The notes under the pieces were generated by a model that ran no database searches, had not been told where the DNA came from, and saw only the letters and a program-made list of their open reading frames with translations. From JALSRK01 sp964461995 (GTDB taxonomy: Bacteria > Acidobacteriota > Terriglobia > Bryobacterales > Bryobacteraceae): a stretch of DNA of 64,000 nt. Location of the stretch: assembly GCA_964461995.1 (NCBI GenBank), contig CAYWXL010000017.1, positions 8,799 to 72,798 on the forward strand, given 5' to 3'. Each line of letters begins with the position of its first letter. Positions within the stretch are counted from its first letter, which is position 1. Made by a program: the position numbers and the translations under genes. This document shows, piece by piece, positions 7,835 to 15,863 of this stretch.

Positions 7835-9003
7835 TCTTCTCTTCCTCTGTCCGGGCCGGGCAGCAACATGCCTAGTTGATGCAGTCCCCAATAGGCGGCC
7901 AGCTTGCCGTACTCGGTCACGGAACGGCGTAACATCCCGGAATCCCCGCCCGAAGACGCGTCGGGAACCGCAACCATCCGTATATCGACGCCCAGCCCCT
8001 CCAGCCCCCGCTCGAGCGTCCACTGCGCCCGGCGAGTGTGGTAGGCCGACGTCACAACGAGAACGCGCGAAATGGGTGTCCGCCGCGCGAAGGCGGCCAA
8101 GGCGGCGGCTTCGTCGGCCGTACTCCGGACGCCGTCCGGGTGGTCCAGCTCGATGATACGTTCACGGGGAACTCCGTCGTTCTCCAAGAGCAGAGCGAGG
8201 ATGTCCGTAGGGCTGCGTCCGCCTTCCGAAAACCGTTCCACGCCGCCGACCTCGAGCCCCCGCGTACGGGCGTCTTCTTCCGCAAGCCAGCGCCGTCCCC
8301 GGATGCGAACCGCCTTCCCTCCGAAGTTGATTCCCAAGCGCGGCCCGCGCCCTTCGGGAGCGGGCTTCACTTCCAGCCCCATCAAGCACGGGTCGCCCTT
8401 GCCGGCGTTCAGTAGATCGACGTTCAGCGCTCCATCCCCGACGGCGACGCGATAGGGTCCGTAACGCCTCCAATGGCCGAAAGGCAGATCACCTGGAAAG
8501 TCCACGGTGCGGCCTTCGAGCCGGAGCTCCATGCGCCGGAACCGCCGCCGGTGGTTTTCCGCGAAGTAGACCGAAACATCGTAAGTCCCGCCGGGAAGCC
8601 GCTGCGACACCCTGAGCCCTTCGCCGGGCTTCGTGCCGGGCCGCCATATGCCCGAACGGAGCATTTCCACCAGCGGAGGGTCGGCCGCGGGCTCGAACTC
8701 CATCCGCGGGCGGATCACGGGCTCGCGGGGCACGAGAATCACCCCGGCCAGGCCTTCGTGAAACAACTCCGCCGCTTTGGCCCCTCGAAACTCTCTCTCG
8801 CCGCCAAGCACATAAATAGCATCGGCCTCGGCGACCGGCTCCCGAACCACTAGCGCCCCAGCGGCAAAACGGAGCAGCCGCTCTCCCGAGACGACAGCCG
8901 TCGCCGCCGCCAGAAGCAGCCCCGCGAAAACAAATCGCATCCTGAACAGCCGCGAACGCCGCGGCACCCGTGGCGGATTCGGCCTGGCGGCACGTCGGAA
9001 CAT
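7816..9003 (-). CDS. DUF218 (YdcF/SanA-like) membrane protein with inserted malectin-like module
   Basis: The protein has 395 residues with one N-terminal membrane segment (about 24-40). DUF218 begins at 61-93 (DAIYVLGGE, RGAKAAELFHEGLAGVIL) and resumes at 261-375 (SPTDILALLLENDGVP, VLVVTSAYHTRRAQ). Between the halves, about 101-258, lies foreign sequence that matches the malectin-like modules of the 37454-41677 protein, but in swapped order. Residues 104-212 (MLRSGIWRPG, YDVSVYFAENH, YGPYRV, GDPCLMGLEV) equal the second part of a module. Residues 223-252 (LGINFGGKAVRIRGRRWL) equal the first part. I chose ATG at 9003 (AGGTG upstream), two bases before the previous stop. DUF218 proteins act in cell-envelope or polysaccharide contexts; the exact function is unknown. 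Confidence 0.8.
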   Translation of the reverse strand: MFRRAARPNPPRVPRRSRLFRMRFVFAGLLLAAATAVVSGERLLRFAAGALVVREPVAEADAIYVLGGEREFRGAKAAELFHEGLAGVILVPREPVIRPRMEFEPAADPPLVEMLRSGIWRPGTKPGEGLRVSQRLPGGTYDVSVYFAENHRRRFRRMELRLEGRTVDFPGDLPFGHWRRYGPYRVAVGDGALNVDLLNAGKGDPCLMGLEVKPAPEGRGPRLGINFGGKAVRIRGRRWLAEEDARTRGLEVGGVERFSEGGRSPTDILALLLENDGVPRERIIELDHPDGVRSTADEAAALAAFARRTPISRVLVVTSAYHTRRAQWTLERGLEGLGVDIRMVAVPDASSGGDSGMLRRSVTEYGKLAAYWGLHQLGMLLPGPDRGREEWQTRQ

Positions 9004-9004
9004 A

Positions 9005-10360
9005 CTAAGCACCTGCGGCGTCCGTTCCGGTCAGGCTCGTGACCGCCGGCGTGGCAGGTGGATGGCGCCGGTCAAGGATCTTTTGCGCTGCTTCTTCCCC
9101 GCTGACGAACGCTTCGTCCGTCCAGTGATGCCCCCACCGCCCATAGCGGCCGCACGACTCGATGCCCGTCTCCTCGAGATACGCCAGCACCGTGCGTCGC
9201 GACCGGCTCCACTCCAGATCGAAGATTACGTTGGCATAAGAAGCCAGCCGGGCCTCCTGGAAGACGATCCGGTCGTCGGCGCGCAGCAGGCCGCACCGGC
9301 GCAGGTCGCGGATCGCTGGTTCGATGTACTCCTCGGGGGCCTCCTGCATCGGTTTGTATTGGTCGGAAAAATAGATCTCCGCCTGGATGCTGCCATGGCC
9401 CTCGGGTACGTTTCCCGGCGCGAACATGTGCGGAAAGCTGACGCGGGCGAAGATGATCTCCGGGTCGTAGAAGTATGTCCAATGGGCTTCCGAAATATCT
9501 TCACGCGCCAGGCCGAGATTGACTGTGATGCAACTGGTCCAGGCGAGCCGCCGCGCGGCCTCCTGTACCTCGGCCGGAGCGCCCACAATCCGCCGGACCA
9601 GCTCCGGGAGGGGCAGTGAAGAGATGAGCGCGTCGTACTGCGCTTCAGAACCGCCGCTGAACCGCAGGCGCTTCGCCGCCGGGTCGATGGACTGCACTTC
9701 ATGGTTCGGATGCCACTCGGCATCGGGCAGGAAACGGTTCAGAAACGAAACAAACCCCGAGCGGGCCGGATAGCGGAAACTGGTGACGTAGTGTACGTCC
9801 GGCGTCTCCTTCATCAACGCCCCTCGTACGACTTCCGCCAGCGTCGGCGCGTACATCCGGGGGCCGAGCCATTCCGTGCACATGCGGTCGGCGGTCACAC
9901 AGTGGTATTTCGCTCCATAGACCATCGGAAACGTCTCGGCGAACTTCCGGCCATAGGTAGCGACCAGCCAGTCCGCGTAGTTCCCGTCGGCAGGCGGCTC
10001 CACGTCCCGGACAGCCACGAAATCCTCGACGATCTCGACCACTAGTTCCGCCGGAAGGCCGAAAAGGTTGCATTGGACGGGGTGCTTGATCCAATGGCCG
10101 CGCCAGTAATTGTTCGCCGCCACCGCGCCGGATATGTACTCCTGGTTCACGCTCTCGGCGAAGAGCTCCCGCACTCGCTCATTGCTGGTGAACGAGATGT
10201 GGGGGCCGTCGTCGAAGATGAATCCTTGCGATTCGAACGAGGCGGCGTGGCCGCCGTGATAGGAGTTTTTTTCGTAGATCGGCGGCCGAACTCCCTCGGC
10301 GGCCAGCCGGTGCGCTGCGCCGAAGCCGGCCATACCGCCACCAATGATTGCAATCTTCAC
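9005..10360 (-). CDS. FAD-dependent oxidoreductase, amine oxidase / UDP-galactopyranose mutase-like
   Basis: This 451-residue protein opens with a dinucleotide-binding fingerprint (IAIIGGGMAGFGAAHRL, residues 3-19) and an acidic residue at YEKN, as in FAD-binding amine oxidases of the COG1232 type. GHWIKHPVQCNLFGLP (about 88-103) resembles the substrate lid region of UDP-galactopyranose mutases and their relatives in polysaccharide loci. It starts with GTG at 10360, overlapping the stop of the epimerase gene by 4 nt, so the two are coupled. A role in tailoring or isomerising the activated sugar is likely; the substrate cannot be read from sequence. Confidence 0.75.
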   Translation of the reverse strand: MKIAIIGGGMAGFGAAHRLAAEGVRPPIYEKNSYHGGHAASFESQGFIFDDGPHISFTSNERVRELFAESVNQEYISGAVAANNYWRGHWIKHPVQCNLFGLPAELVVEIVEDFVAVRDVEPPADGNYADWLVATYGRKFAETFPMVYGAKYHCVTADRMCTEWLGPRMYAPTLAEVVRGALMKETPDVHYVTSFRYPARSGFVSFLNRFLPDAEWHPNHEVQSIDPAAKRLRFSGGSEAQYDALISSLPLPELVRRIVGAPAEVQEAARRLAWTSCITVNLGLAREDISEAHWTYFYDPEIIFARVSFPHMFAPGNVPEGHGSIQAEIYFSDQYKPMQEAPEEYIEPAIRDLRRCGLLRADDRIVFQEARLASYANVIFDLEWSRSRRTVLAYLEETGIESCGRYGRWGHHWTDEAFVSGEEAAQKILDRRHPPATPAVTSLTGTDAAGA

Positions 10361-11334
10361 GAAATCTGTGTCTCCTCCCCGCCCGTAGCGATGGGCTCCG
10401 GGGTCTCCGAGGCCTCCGGGCAGCGGCTCTCGCCCATCCGTTTACGCCACCAGCCGATCGTCTGGTCAAGCCCGTTCTCGAGGTCCCATTCCGGGCTCCA
10501 GCCGAGTTCGCGCTCGAGGCGCCCAACGTCGGCGGCCACCAGCGGCGCCTCATCCCCGCTTCCTTGCCGCGCGCCGAAATGGGACAGATGGCGGCCTCCC
10601 AGCTTGTCCGCGATCTTCTCCACCAGATCCCGCACCCGGACGGGAATCCCGGAGCCGACGTTGACCGGCCCTTCGAGCTCACTGTCCAGCAGCTGCAGCA
10701 ACGCCCGCGCGACGTCATCGGCATGCAGGTAGTCCCGAAATTGCTTCCCCTCAGAAAAGCGCCCCACCTCGCCTCTCAGGAATGCCCGGATCGCCGCCGG
10801 CACCAGCCGGTCCGGAGCCTCGTAAGGACCGTAGACGAAGAAGATCCGCGCCCAGGCATGGCTCAATCCAACCTCGCGGCAGAAGCTTTCCGTCACCGTC
10901 TGGAGCGCGTGTTTCGAGGCGCCGTACAGCGTCGCCGGCGCAAGCGGCGTATGCCGCTCGGAACAGTACCCGTACCGCCAGTCGTACTCCGCGCAACTGC
11001 CGGCGAAGACCGCCCGCTCTCCACCGGTCCGGTGGAACCAACGCAAGAGCTCGATGCCTCCCTGCGCCCAGCGGAGGTGGTCGGGCGAGTTCATGTCCCG
11101 GCTGGACGCGGCTCCCCAAGCCAGGTGAAGCAGCTTGCCAGGCCGGATCCTCTCCATCAACGCCCGGGGCGCGGTGGCGTCCAGCAAGTCCGCGCAGTGC
11201 CAGTGAATGCCGTTCCGGCATCCGTCCGGCTCGCCCCTGGCGACGGCATGCACTTCGGCCCCGGAAGCCGCGAGACGCGCCAGACAGTGCTGCCCGAGAA
11301 AACCGGTCGCGCCGGTGATTAAGAGGGTCTCCAT
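10357..11334 (-). CDS. NAD-dependent epimerase/dehydratase (extended SDR) of the CDP-sugar set
   Basis: At 325 residues this is an extended short-chain dehydrogenase. The cofactor motif TGATGFLGQHC starts at about residue 7, and the catalytic YGASK is near 139. The middle part, with AWARIFFVYGPYE, is typical of nucleotide-sugar epimerases and 4-ketoreductases. It is preceded by the C-methyltransferase gene (41-bp gap) and overlaps the FAD enzyme gene by 4 nt. In such CDP-hexose sets the enzyme usually performs the last 3/5-epimerisation or 4-keto reduction. The fold is certain; the reaction is inferred. Confidence 0.82.
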   Translation of the reverse strand: METLLITGATGFLGQHCLARLAASGAEVHAVARGEPDGCRNGIHWHCADLLDATAPRALMERIRPGKLLHLAWGAASSRDMNSPDHLRWAQGGIELLRWFHRTGGERAVFAGSCAEYDWRYGYCSERHTPLAPATLYGASKHALQTVTESFCREVGLSHAWARIFFVYGPYEAPDRLVPAAIRAFLRGEVGRFSEGKQFRDYLHADDVARALLQLLDSELEGPVNVGSGIPVRVRDLVEKIADKLGGRHLSHFGARQGSGDEAPLVAADVGRLERELGWSPEWDLENGLDQTIGWWRKRMGESRCPEASETPEPIATGGEETQIS

Positions 11335-11375
11335 TCAGGACCTTACATTTGGAAACGCCACGGGTAGGCGGCGGC

Positions 11376-12653
11376 TCAGCCGGCGGGCGGTTGCACTACA
11401 CGCGGGCGCGGCACGGGCACGATGAACTTGCCGCCCATCTGGATATACGACTTCTGCTGGGCCATGATCTCGTCAGCGAGGTTCCACGGCAGGATGACGG
11501 CGAAGTCCGGTCTCCGGGCGGCTAGTTGCTCCGCCCCAAGCACGGGCACTCGCGAGCCGGGGAGCAGCAGGCCCTGCTTATGCGTGTTCCGGTCAACGGT
11601 GAACTCGATGAGGTCAGTGCCGATGTGGCAGTAATTCAGCAGCGTGTTTCCCTTCGCGGGCGCGCCGTAGGCGGCGATCGTGGCGCCCTGGCGCTTCAGG
11701 TGCTGGAGCAGCGTGAGAAGTTGCTGCTTCACCCGCACTACCCGGGCGCAGAACTGCCGGTAGATTTCTTCTTTCGTCAAGCCCAGTCGCTCCTCCTCGC
11801 GAAGCATCGCCGCCGTACGCTCGGAAACAGGATGCACGTCGCCCCGCTGAAGGAAAACGCGGAGGGAGCCCCCGTGCACCGGATGGCAGGTTACGTCGAA
11901 CAGCGTCAGCCCGGCCCGCTCGGCCAGGTTCTGGATCGCGGAAAGCGAGAAGTAAAAAACGTGCTCGTGGTAGATCGTGTCGAACTCGCACGAATCGAGC
12001 AGCTCGCGCACGTATGGGAACTCGAAGACCGCGCAGCCCGTCTCCGACAGGCAGTCCCGGACCGCGCGCAAGAAACCGTTGATGTCCGGCACATGGGCCA
12101 GCACGTTGTTGCCGATGATCAGATCGGGCACGCCGATGCGCTCGTGAACCTCGCTTACCGCCGCGGCGTCGAAGAACCGCACCAGCGTCGGGATCCCCTT
12201 CTCGATCGCGCAGGCGGCGACATTCGCCGCCGGCTCAACTCCGAGGCAAGGGACGTCCTTCTGCAAGAAATACTGGAGCAGATAACCGTCGTTGCTAGCG
12301 ATCTCGACCACCTTGCTGGCCGGGCCAAGATGAAACCGTGAGATGAGGCACTCGGCCATCTCTGAACAGTGTTTCAAGAAGCTGTCCGAACAAGAGGAGA
12401 AGTAAAGGTATTCGCTGAAGATCTCCTCGGGCGACACCGGGTTCAAAAGCTGCACCAGATAACACGCCGGACAGAACGTCACCTGTAGCGGAAAACGCCG
12501 CTCTTCGGCGGGAGAGCTTTCCGGCAGCTGATAGGAGTTCGCCAGGGGCGTATCGCCCAGATCCAGGAAAGGCGGCGGCAGCCCGGCTCCGCAGCCGAGA
12601 CAAGAGCGGGCCGCCGGCCGGCCGTTATGTTTTCCGTTGCCGTTGTGCGCCAT
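11376..12653 (-). CDS. Sugar C-methyltransferase with N-terminal zinc-binding domain (TylC3-like)
   Basis: This 425-residue SAM enzyme has the layout of NDP-4-keto-deoxyhexose C-3-methyltransferases. The N-terminus carries two Cys pairs (CLGCG and CPACY, about 19-23 and 59-63) for zinc. The Rossmann SAM domain follows with VVEIASNDGYLL (about 115-126) and NNVLAHVPDI. A C-terminal domain includes IAAYGAPAKGNTLLNY. The start is ATG at 12653, two bases before the stop of the upstream rfbF gene; a longer in-frame reading is glycine- and proline-rich and overlaps rfbF. With RfbF and RfbG directly upstream, the likely substrate is CDP-4-keto-6-deoxyglucose, giving a branched sugar. Confidence 0.85.
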   Translation of the reverse strand: MAHNGNGKHNGRPAARSCLGCGAGLPPPFLDLGDTPLANSYQLPESSPAEERRFPLQVTFCPACYLVQLLNPVSPEEIFSEYLYFSSCSDSFLKHCSEMAECLISRFHLGPASKVVEIASNDGYLLQYFLQKDVPCLGVEPAANVAACAIEKGIPTLVRFFDAAAVSEVHERIGVPDLIIGNNVLAHVPDINGFLRAVRDCLSETGCAVFEFPYVRELLDSCEFDTIYHEHVFYFSLSAIQNLAERAGLTLFDVTCHPVHGGSLRVFLQRGDVHPVSERTAAMLREEERLGLTKEEIYRQFCARVVRVKQQLLTLLQHLKRQGATIAAYGAPAKGNTLLNYCHIGTDLIEFTVDRNTHKQGLLLPGSRVPVLGAEQLAARRPDFAVILPWNLADEIMAQQKSYIQMGGKFIVPVPRPRVVQPPAG

Positions 12654-12655
12654 GG

Positions 12656-13465
12656 TCAGTCCCCCGCCCGCGCCAGGCGCACCCGGGCCGGCTGGTCGAA
12701 ATGCGTCCAAGGAGGATCTCCGCCCTCCCACATCCGGTTCAAGAGCTGCATCTCACGGTAGGTGTCCATGCACTGCCAGAAGCCCTCATGAGTGTAGACC
12801 CCCAACTGCCGCCTCGCGGCGAGGCGCGACAGCAGACCGAGCTCCAGCGCCTCGGAGTCCCCCTCGATGAGTTCCAACACTCCCTTCTCGAAGACGAAGA
12901 ACCCGCCGTTGATCCAGCTATGCACCGTCTGGGGCTTCTCCTGGAAGTTCTCCACCGTACCCTCGTCCACCTTGAGCTCCCCGTAACGCGACGACGGGTG
13001 AACGGCGGTAACGGTGGCGAGCTTCCGGGAACTGAGATGGCACTCGATCAGCCGGTCGATATTCACGTTGGCGACGCCGTCGCCGTAGGTCACCATGAAC
13101 CGGTCGCCGTCGATGTACTTACCGATCCGCTTGAGGCGGCCGCCTGTCCACGTCTTGTCGCCGGTCTCCGCCAGCGTGACCTTCCAGCCGTACTCGGAAT
13201 GTCCGTTGTGGATCTCGACTTTGGGCGAGCCCAGGGTCACCGTGATGTCGGAATTGCGCATCCGGTAGTTGACGAAATAGTCCCGGATGACGTCGCCTTT
13301 GTAGCCCAAGCAGATGACGAAGTCGGTGTAGCCGAAATGGGCGTAGTGCTTCATGATGTGCCACAGGATCGGGCGGCCGCCGATTTCGACCATCGGCTTC
13401 GGGCGGACTTCTGTTTCTTCTCGCAGGCGGGTGCCTAGACCTCCCGCCAGAATGACTACTTTCAT
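12656..13465 (-). CDS. rfbF: Glucose-1-phosphate cytidylyltransferase
   Basis: The 269-residue enzyme makes CDP-glucose from CTP and glucose 1-phosphate. The pyrophosphorylase signature VVILAGGLGTRLREETEV begins at residue 3, followed by RPKPMVEIGGRPILWHIMKH, and later GDGVANV and GGFFVFEKGVLELI as in RfbF. The start at 13465 is the family N-terminus and overlaps the stop of rfbG by 4 nt. Length and motifs fit the family throughout. It is the first enzyme of the CDP-sugar branch. Confidence 0.93.
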   Translation of the reverse strand: MKVVILAGGLGTRLREETEVRPKPMVEIGGRPILWHIMKHYAHFGYTDFVICLGYKGDVIRDYFVNYRMRNSDITVTLGSPKVEIHNGHSEYGWKVTLAETGDKTWTGGRLKRIGKYIDGDRFMVTYGDGVANVNIDRLIECHLSSRKLATVTAVHPSSRYGELKVDEGTVENFQEKPQTVHSWINGGFFVFEKGVLELIEGDSEALELGLLSRLAARRQLGVYTHEGFWQCMDTYREMQLLNRMWEGGDPPWTHFDQPARVRLARAGD

Positions 13466-14616
13466 GCTTGCTCCTCCTTGTGCGCCGTCCGTGGTGAAGG
13501 AAGACCGTCGCGTCCACGATCCCTGCCGGGCGGCTCTGCCTGCGTACTTGCCAGGCGGAAGTAATGTTCGATTTGTGACAGTGTGAGCCGTGCCGAGCCG
13601 GCCGGGTCCAAGGAGTGCGCCCGGTACCACTCGCCGGTCATGCGGATGGCTTCATCAAGAGAGAGGACGCTCCTCCAGCCCAATTCCTTCCGGGCTTTCG
13701 CGGAGTCGAGCCGGAGGATCTGTGACTCTTTGAAGCCCGACCCGTCGTTCACATATCGGATATGGCCTTCCCCCCAATACTCAACCAGGCCGGCGGCCAG
13801 TTCCCCCACGGTGACGGCCTCTTCGCTTGGTGGCCCGAAATTCCAGCAAGGCTCGTCTCGAAGCGTGCTCTCGGCCAGCGCCCGCGCCGCCAGCAGGTAG
13901 CCATAAAGCGGCTCCAGCACGTGCTGCCACGGACGCACCGCATCCGGATGCCTCAGGACCACCGGCAGGTCCGCTTGCAGGGCCCGAATGATATCGGGCA
14001 CGAGGCGGTCTTCGGCCCAGTCGCCTCCGCCGATGACGTTCCCGGCCCGGCAGGTGGCGACGGAAGTTCTTTCTGTGCTTTCGAAATACGACCGGCGGTA
14101 CGCGGCCGCGGCGATCTCCGCACAGGCCTTGCTCGAGCTGTAAGGGTCGCTGCCTCCGAGCGGATCACTCTCCACGTAGGGCTCCTTCCGCCCGTCGTTT
14201 TCGTAACACTTGTCTGAAGTCACCACGACAACCGCCCGCACGCTGCGGCTCCGCCGCGCGGCTTCCAGGACATGCACCATGCCCATGAAATTCGTGGCAT
14301 AGGTGGCGACGGGATCCCGATAGGACCGGCGGACCAACGGCTGCGCCGCCAAGTGAAAGATCACCTCGGGTTCGACGCGGCGGACGAACCTGCTCACCGC
14401 CGCGGCGTCGCGGACATCGAGGAATTCTTCTTCGATCCCCTCGCCCACCCGCGCGGCTTCGTAGAACGACGGCTCCCCTTCCGGAGGCAGCGCGCAGCCG
14501 GCAACCTCGGCTCCCATCCACTGCAGCCACATGGCGAGCCAGCCGCCTTTGAAGCCTGTGTGGCCGGTCACCAGGACCCGCCGGCCGCCGTAGAATCCCC
14601 GCAGGCCTTCTCTCAT
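13462..14616 (-). CDS. rfbG: CDP-glucose 4,6-dehydratase
   Basis: This 384-residue extended SDR converts CDP-glucose to CDP-4-keto-6-deoxyglucose with bound NAD. It has VLVTGHTGFKGGWLA (about 14-28), the family-typical HLAAQPLVRRSYRDP (about 88-102), VVVTSDKCYEN and catalytic YSSSK (about 147-151). It overlaps both neighbours by 4 nt, rfbF downstream and a glycosyltransferase gene upstream. No RfbH-type 3-dehydrase is nearby, so the pathway probably branches to C-methylation and not to 3,6-dideoxyhexoses. Confidence 0.93.
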   Translation of the reverse strand: MREGLRGFYGGRRVLVTGHTGFKGGWLAMWLQWMGAEVAGCALPPEGEPSFYEAARVGEGIEEEFLDVRDAAAVSRFVRRVEPEVIFHLAAQPLVRRSYRDPVATYATNFMGMVHVLEAARRSRSVRAVVVVTSDKCYENDGRKEPYVESDPLGGSDPYSSSKACAEIAAAAYRRSYFESTERTSVATCRAGNVIGGGDWAEDRLVPDIIRALQADLPVVLRHPDAVRPWQHVLEPLYGYLLAARALAESTLRDEPCWNFGPPSEEAVTVGELAAGLVEYWGEGHIRYVNDGSGFKESQILRLDSAKARKELGWRSVLSLDEAIRMTGEWYRAHSLDPAGSARLTLSQIEHYFRLASTQAEPPGRDRGRDGLPSPRTAHKEEQA

Positions 14617-15830
14617 GTGTTTCTCCGCTGCCGCACCGGCACGGTCTCGTGCGATGCCCCAAGGGCTCCTGTCCCGTTGGCGCCCGGGTCCGCGCAGCCT
14701 CCCTTCGCCCCCGGGAAGGCGGCTGTTCTTTCCAAGCGAGCCAACCGCTTTGTCAATCCTGGTAGCGGACTCAGCCCCACGTCAGCGAGCAGAGATGCCC
14801 AACGGTGGGCCCAGTCATGCCGTTTGAGCGAGTGAACCGCGTTGCGCGCGCTGGCCGCTTCCAGCCGGTCTTGTTCCTGTGCGAGGCGGCATAGCGCCTC
14901 CGCGGCCGTGGCTGCGTCGTCCGGCAACTCAATCACCGCGTCCGGCCAGCCGAACTCCTCTTTGAAGTGCGCGCTCCCGGGGGACCGGCCGACAAGCACC
15001 GCGCCTCCCGCGGCGGCCTCGAAGAACCGTGGCACGAGGACGTCGTCCTTGCCCTCTACCGGCGAGGTCAGAAAAAAGCGGCTGCGGTTGATGAAGCCCG
15101 CCAGCAGATCCCGGTGCTCCCGCCATTCGGGTACATCGAATCCCCGGATCGAGTCATACACGTAGAAACGGCCGTCCCGGCGCGCGGCTTTGTGCAACTC
15201 GCGATGCAGCTCCTCGGACCGCCTCCCCATCGAGTAGTAGTCGATCACCCGCTCCGGCGGATCGGGCCAAGGAGAGAAACGAATCGTGTCCACGGCCGGA
15301 GCCAAATACCGGCACGGGCGCCCGACCATTCGCTCCAGCGGTTCCACGACCTGCGGGTTGTTCACGTAGATCAGGTCGAACCGCCGGAGGCCTTCGAGAT
15401 ACGGCCGGTAACGGCGCAGGTCCTTGGACCACAACTCGATGAGGTGGCAAACGGCGATGTCGCAGCGTTCGCGCCAGTCGAAAAGACGTGTAAGCGCCGC
15501 AAGGTCGTGAGCAAACACGGGGACGAAGACGAACAGGTTGTAGCGGGCCTCGATTCGAATCGCCTCAGCGTCCCAATACGGCTGATAGGGGCGCCCCAGC
15601 CGGGTGGCGAAGCGTTGAGCCACGCGGTGCCTCAGCCGGCGCCCTCCGGCATTGGGATCCCGGCGCCAACATTGGAGATCGACGTGATCCACTTCCGCGA
15701 TCACATCTTCGAATTCGTATGCGCCGCAGCGGTAGGTCTTCTGCTCGAGACCCCGCAACGACGCCAAGAGCACGCGCGGGGACTCTCCGGACCCCCGCGT
15801 TCGGGCACGGGTTTCTTTGGCAAATTGCAT
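14613..15830 (-). CDS. Glycosyltransferase, CgeB/GT4-like
   Basis: The 405-residue protein has a diverged N-terminal half. Its C-terminal half resembles CgeB-like glycosyltransferases: YYSMGRRSEELHRELHKAA (about 196-214), FINRSRFFLTSPVEGKDDVL, then VPRFFEAAAGGAVLVGR, where the Glu corresponds to the nucleotide-sugar binding acidic residue. Start and stop overlap or abut the sugar-activation genes, which suggests it uses the CDP-sugar made next door. Donor and acceptor are inferred only. The last 60 residues are low in recognisable structure. Confidence 0.7.
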   Translation of the reverse strand: MQFAKETRARTRGSGESPRVLLASLRGLEQKTYRCGAYEFEDVIAEVDHVDLQCWRRDPNAGGRRLRHRVAQRFATRLGRPYQPYWDAEAIRIEARYNLFVFVPVFAHDLAALTRLFDWRERCDIAVCHLIELWSKDLRRYRPYLEGLRRFDLIYVNNPQVVEPLERMVGRPCRYLAPAVDTIRFSPWPDPPERVIDYYSMGRRSEELHRELHKAARRDGRFYVYDSIRGFDVPEWREHRDLLAGFINRSRFFLTSPVEGKDDVLVPRFFEAAAGGAVLVGRSPGSAHFKEEFGWPDAVIELPDDAATAAEALCRLAQEQDRLEAASARNAVHSLKRHDWAHRWASLLADVGLSPLPGLTKRLARLERTAAFPGAKGGCADPGANGTGALGASHETVPVRQRRNT

Positions 15831-15863
15831 GGAACTTTACAGGGGAGCGTGTGGAACCGGATA

